Positions 63,523-64,000 of a DNA stretch of 64,000 bases are shown here, in pieces. Source of the stretch: Crotophaga sulcirostris (lineage: Eukaryota; Chordata; Aves; Cuculiformes; Crotophagidae); the NCBI GenBank assembly GCA_013397455.1, contig VYZB01000744.1, positions 230,268 to 294,267 of the forward strand. Direction: 5' to 3'. A model generated the notes under the pieces. The model was not told the DNA's origin and searched no databases. It saw nothing but the letters and a program-made list of their open reading frames with translations. The translations under genes and the position numbers were made by a program. Every line of letters begins with the position of its first letter. The first letter of the stretch is position 1.

Positions 63523-64000
63523 ATGGTGACCAGGCGTGGCAAAAGCTCTGCCACCAGGAGTGTAGCTACCCAAACCGTGCCTCTATTGAGGGATGCGGCC
63601 GCCCTGAACCAGGACTGTAAGGAATGTCTGAGCCTGCTTATGGTTCCTGAGGACCATCCAAAAAACACCTGTGTGAGGTGTGAACAAGTCCAGGATCTGC
63701 TCCTTATGGTTGCAGATCTTAAGGATCAGGTAAAGAGGCTGAGGAGTATCTGGGAGAGTAAGAGGGAGATAGATTGGTGGAGTAGAACCCTCTCTCCTCC
63801 CAGTGATCCTCCCCAGGAGGCAGAGGAACGCCATATTCCTCATATTCCTCACCAGCAGGACAAGGGGTGTGATCTGGTTGGTGAGGAGGACTGGGAGCTG
63901 GTCTGCTCACGTGGGGGTTATAGACCTCCCTTTCAGATGCCACCTTTCCAGCTGCCTGTACAGAACAGGTTTGGGGTACTGGAATTTGACACTCAGGTGG
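63523..64000 (+). CDS. CR1 ORF1 protein, N-terminal 159 codons, open at window end
   Basis: The start ATG at 63523 sits in a good context (G at -3, G at +4) and opens a frame without a stop up to base 64000. The N-terminus is basic (MVTRRGKSSATRSVATQT). A zinc-finger-like pair CKECLSLL and CVRCEQVQDLL follows at residues about 34-65, i.e. C-x2-C and C-x2-C about 20 residues apart. Next is a heptad-like, charged segment (LLLMVADLKDQVKRLRSIWE) likely to form a coiled coil, then KREIDWWSR, an acidic stretch, and near the end LPVQNRFGVLEFDTQ. This layout is known from avian CR1 ORF1 proteins, which bind RNA and often carry an SGNH-esterase domain further on. That part lies beyond the window. No frameshift or stop is seen in the visible part. 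Confidence 0.82.
   Translation, partial: MVTRRGKSSATRSVATQTVPLLRDAAALNQDCKECLSLLMVPEDHPKNTCVRCEQVQDLLLMVADLKDQVKRLRSIWESKREIDWWSRTLSPPSDPPQEAEERHIPHIPHQQDKGCDLVGEEDWELVCSRGGYRPPFQMPPFQLPVQNRFGVLEFDTQV

Larger units (their letters stand above)
63192..64000 (+). mobile_element. 5' end of a CR1 LINE: CpG-rich leader and ORF1 start, runs off window
   Basis: At about 63192 the composition changes abruptly from AT-rich to GC- and CpG-rich. I count more than 20 CpGs in the next ~235 bp, against almost none in ordinary stretches. A 5' leader of about 330 bp leads to an ORF that stays open to the window end and has the features of avian CR1 ORF1. Most CR1 copies lack this region, so this is potentially a full-length element whose ORF2 and 3' end lie outside the window. 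The many retained CpGs and the open frame suggest it is much younger than the other CR1 copies here. The exact 5' boundary is inferred from composition. Confidence 0.82.

Noticed and set aside
63280..63943. Several overlapping minus-strand open frames of 74-104 codons
   Set aside because: They are antisense shadows of the CR1 leader and ORF1.

Overview
The window looks like bird nuclear DNA from a gene-poor, AT-rich interval. Two things point to Aves. Nine recognisable pieces of CR1 LINE (the dominant avian retrotransposon) lie on both strands, several ending in the CR1 3' signature (TTCTATGATTCT-type or GATACTGT-type tails). There are also five solo-LTR-like endogenous retrovirus remnants, three of which (25811-28446 outer, its inner LTR, and 48639-49241) I recognise as LTR types widespread in birds. 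The order or species cannot be decided from this sequence. No host protein-coding gene, tRNA, rRNA or CRISPR array can be supported. The only convincing coding sequences are transposon ORFs.

Layout, left to right. 1-665: CR1 3' end (+), cut by the window edge. 2760-3422: second CR1 3' end (+). 5536-6317: probable solo LTR (sense -) carrying a 35-bp tandem array. 13264-14515: longer decayed CR1 (+) with reverse-transcriptase remnants. 18023-18819: probable solo LTR (+). 20485-21165: CR1 3' end (-). 25811-28446: a three-level nest, in which an avian LTR (+) is split by a second LTR (sense -), itself split by a CR1 (-). 37925-38390: CR1 (+) with a large internal deletion. 48639-49241: LTR (+) with a perfect 5-bp target duplication and an internal 110-bp duplication. 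49335-51320: much older CR1 (-) that still shows endonuclease and reverse-transcriptase landmarks in order. 53893-54441: LTR (+). 57728-58130: CR1 3' end (+). 63192-64000: CpG-rich 5' end of a CR1 (+), with promoter-like motifs and an ORF1 open to the window end.

Between the elements lie long AT-rich stretches with scattered microsatellites and no supportable gene. Recognisable transposon sequence is roughly one fifth of the window (my estimate from the coordinates). CR1 parts relate simply: copies without a 5' end are dead-on-arrival insertions, and only the right-edge copy keeps the control region and first ORF a mobile CR1 needs. It is the most interesting object here. I see no convincing evidence of an entirely new system. 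The best candidates for second looks are this CR1 5' end, the nested insertion, the rearranged LTRs, the internally deleted CR1, and an unexplained ~60-bp minisatellite near 39.2 kb.
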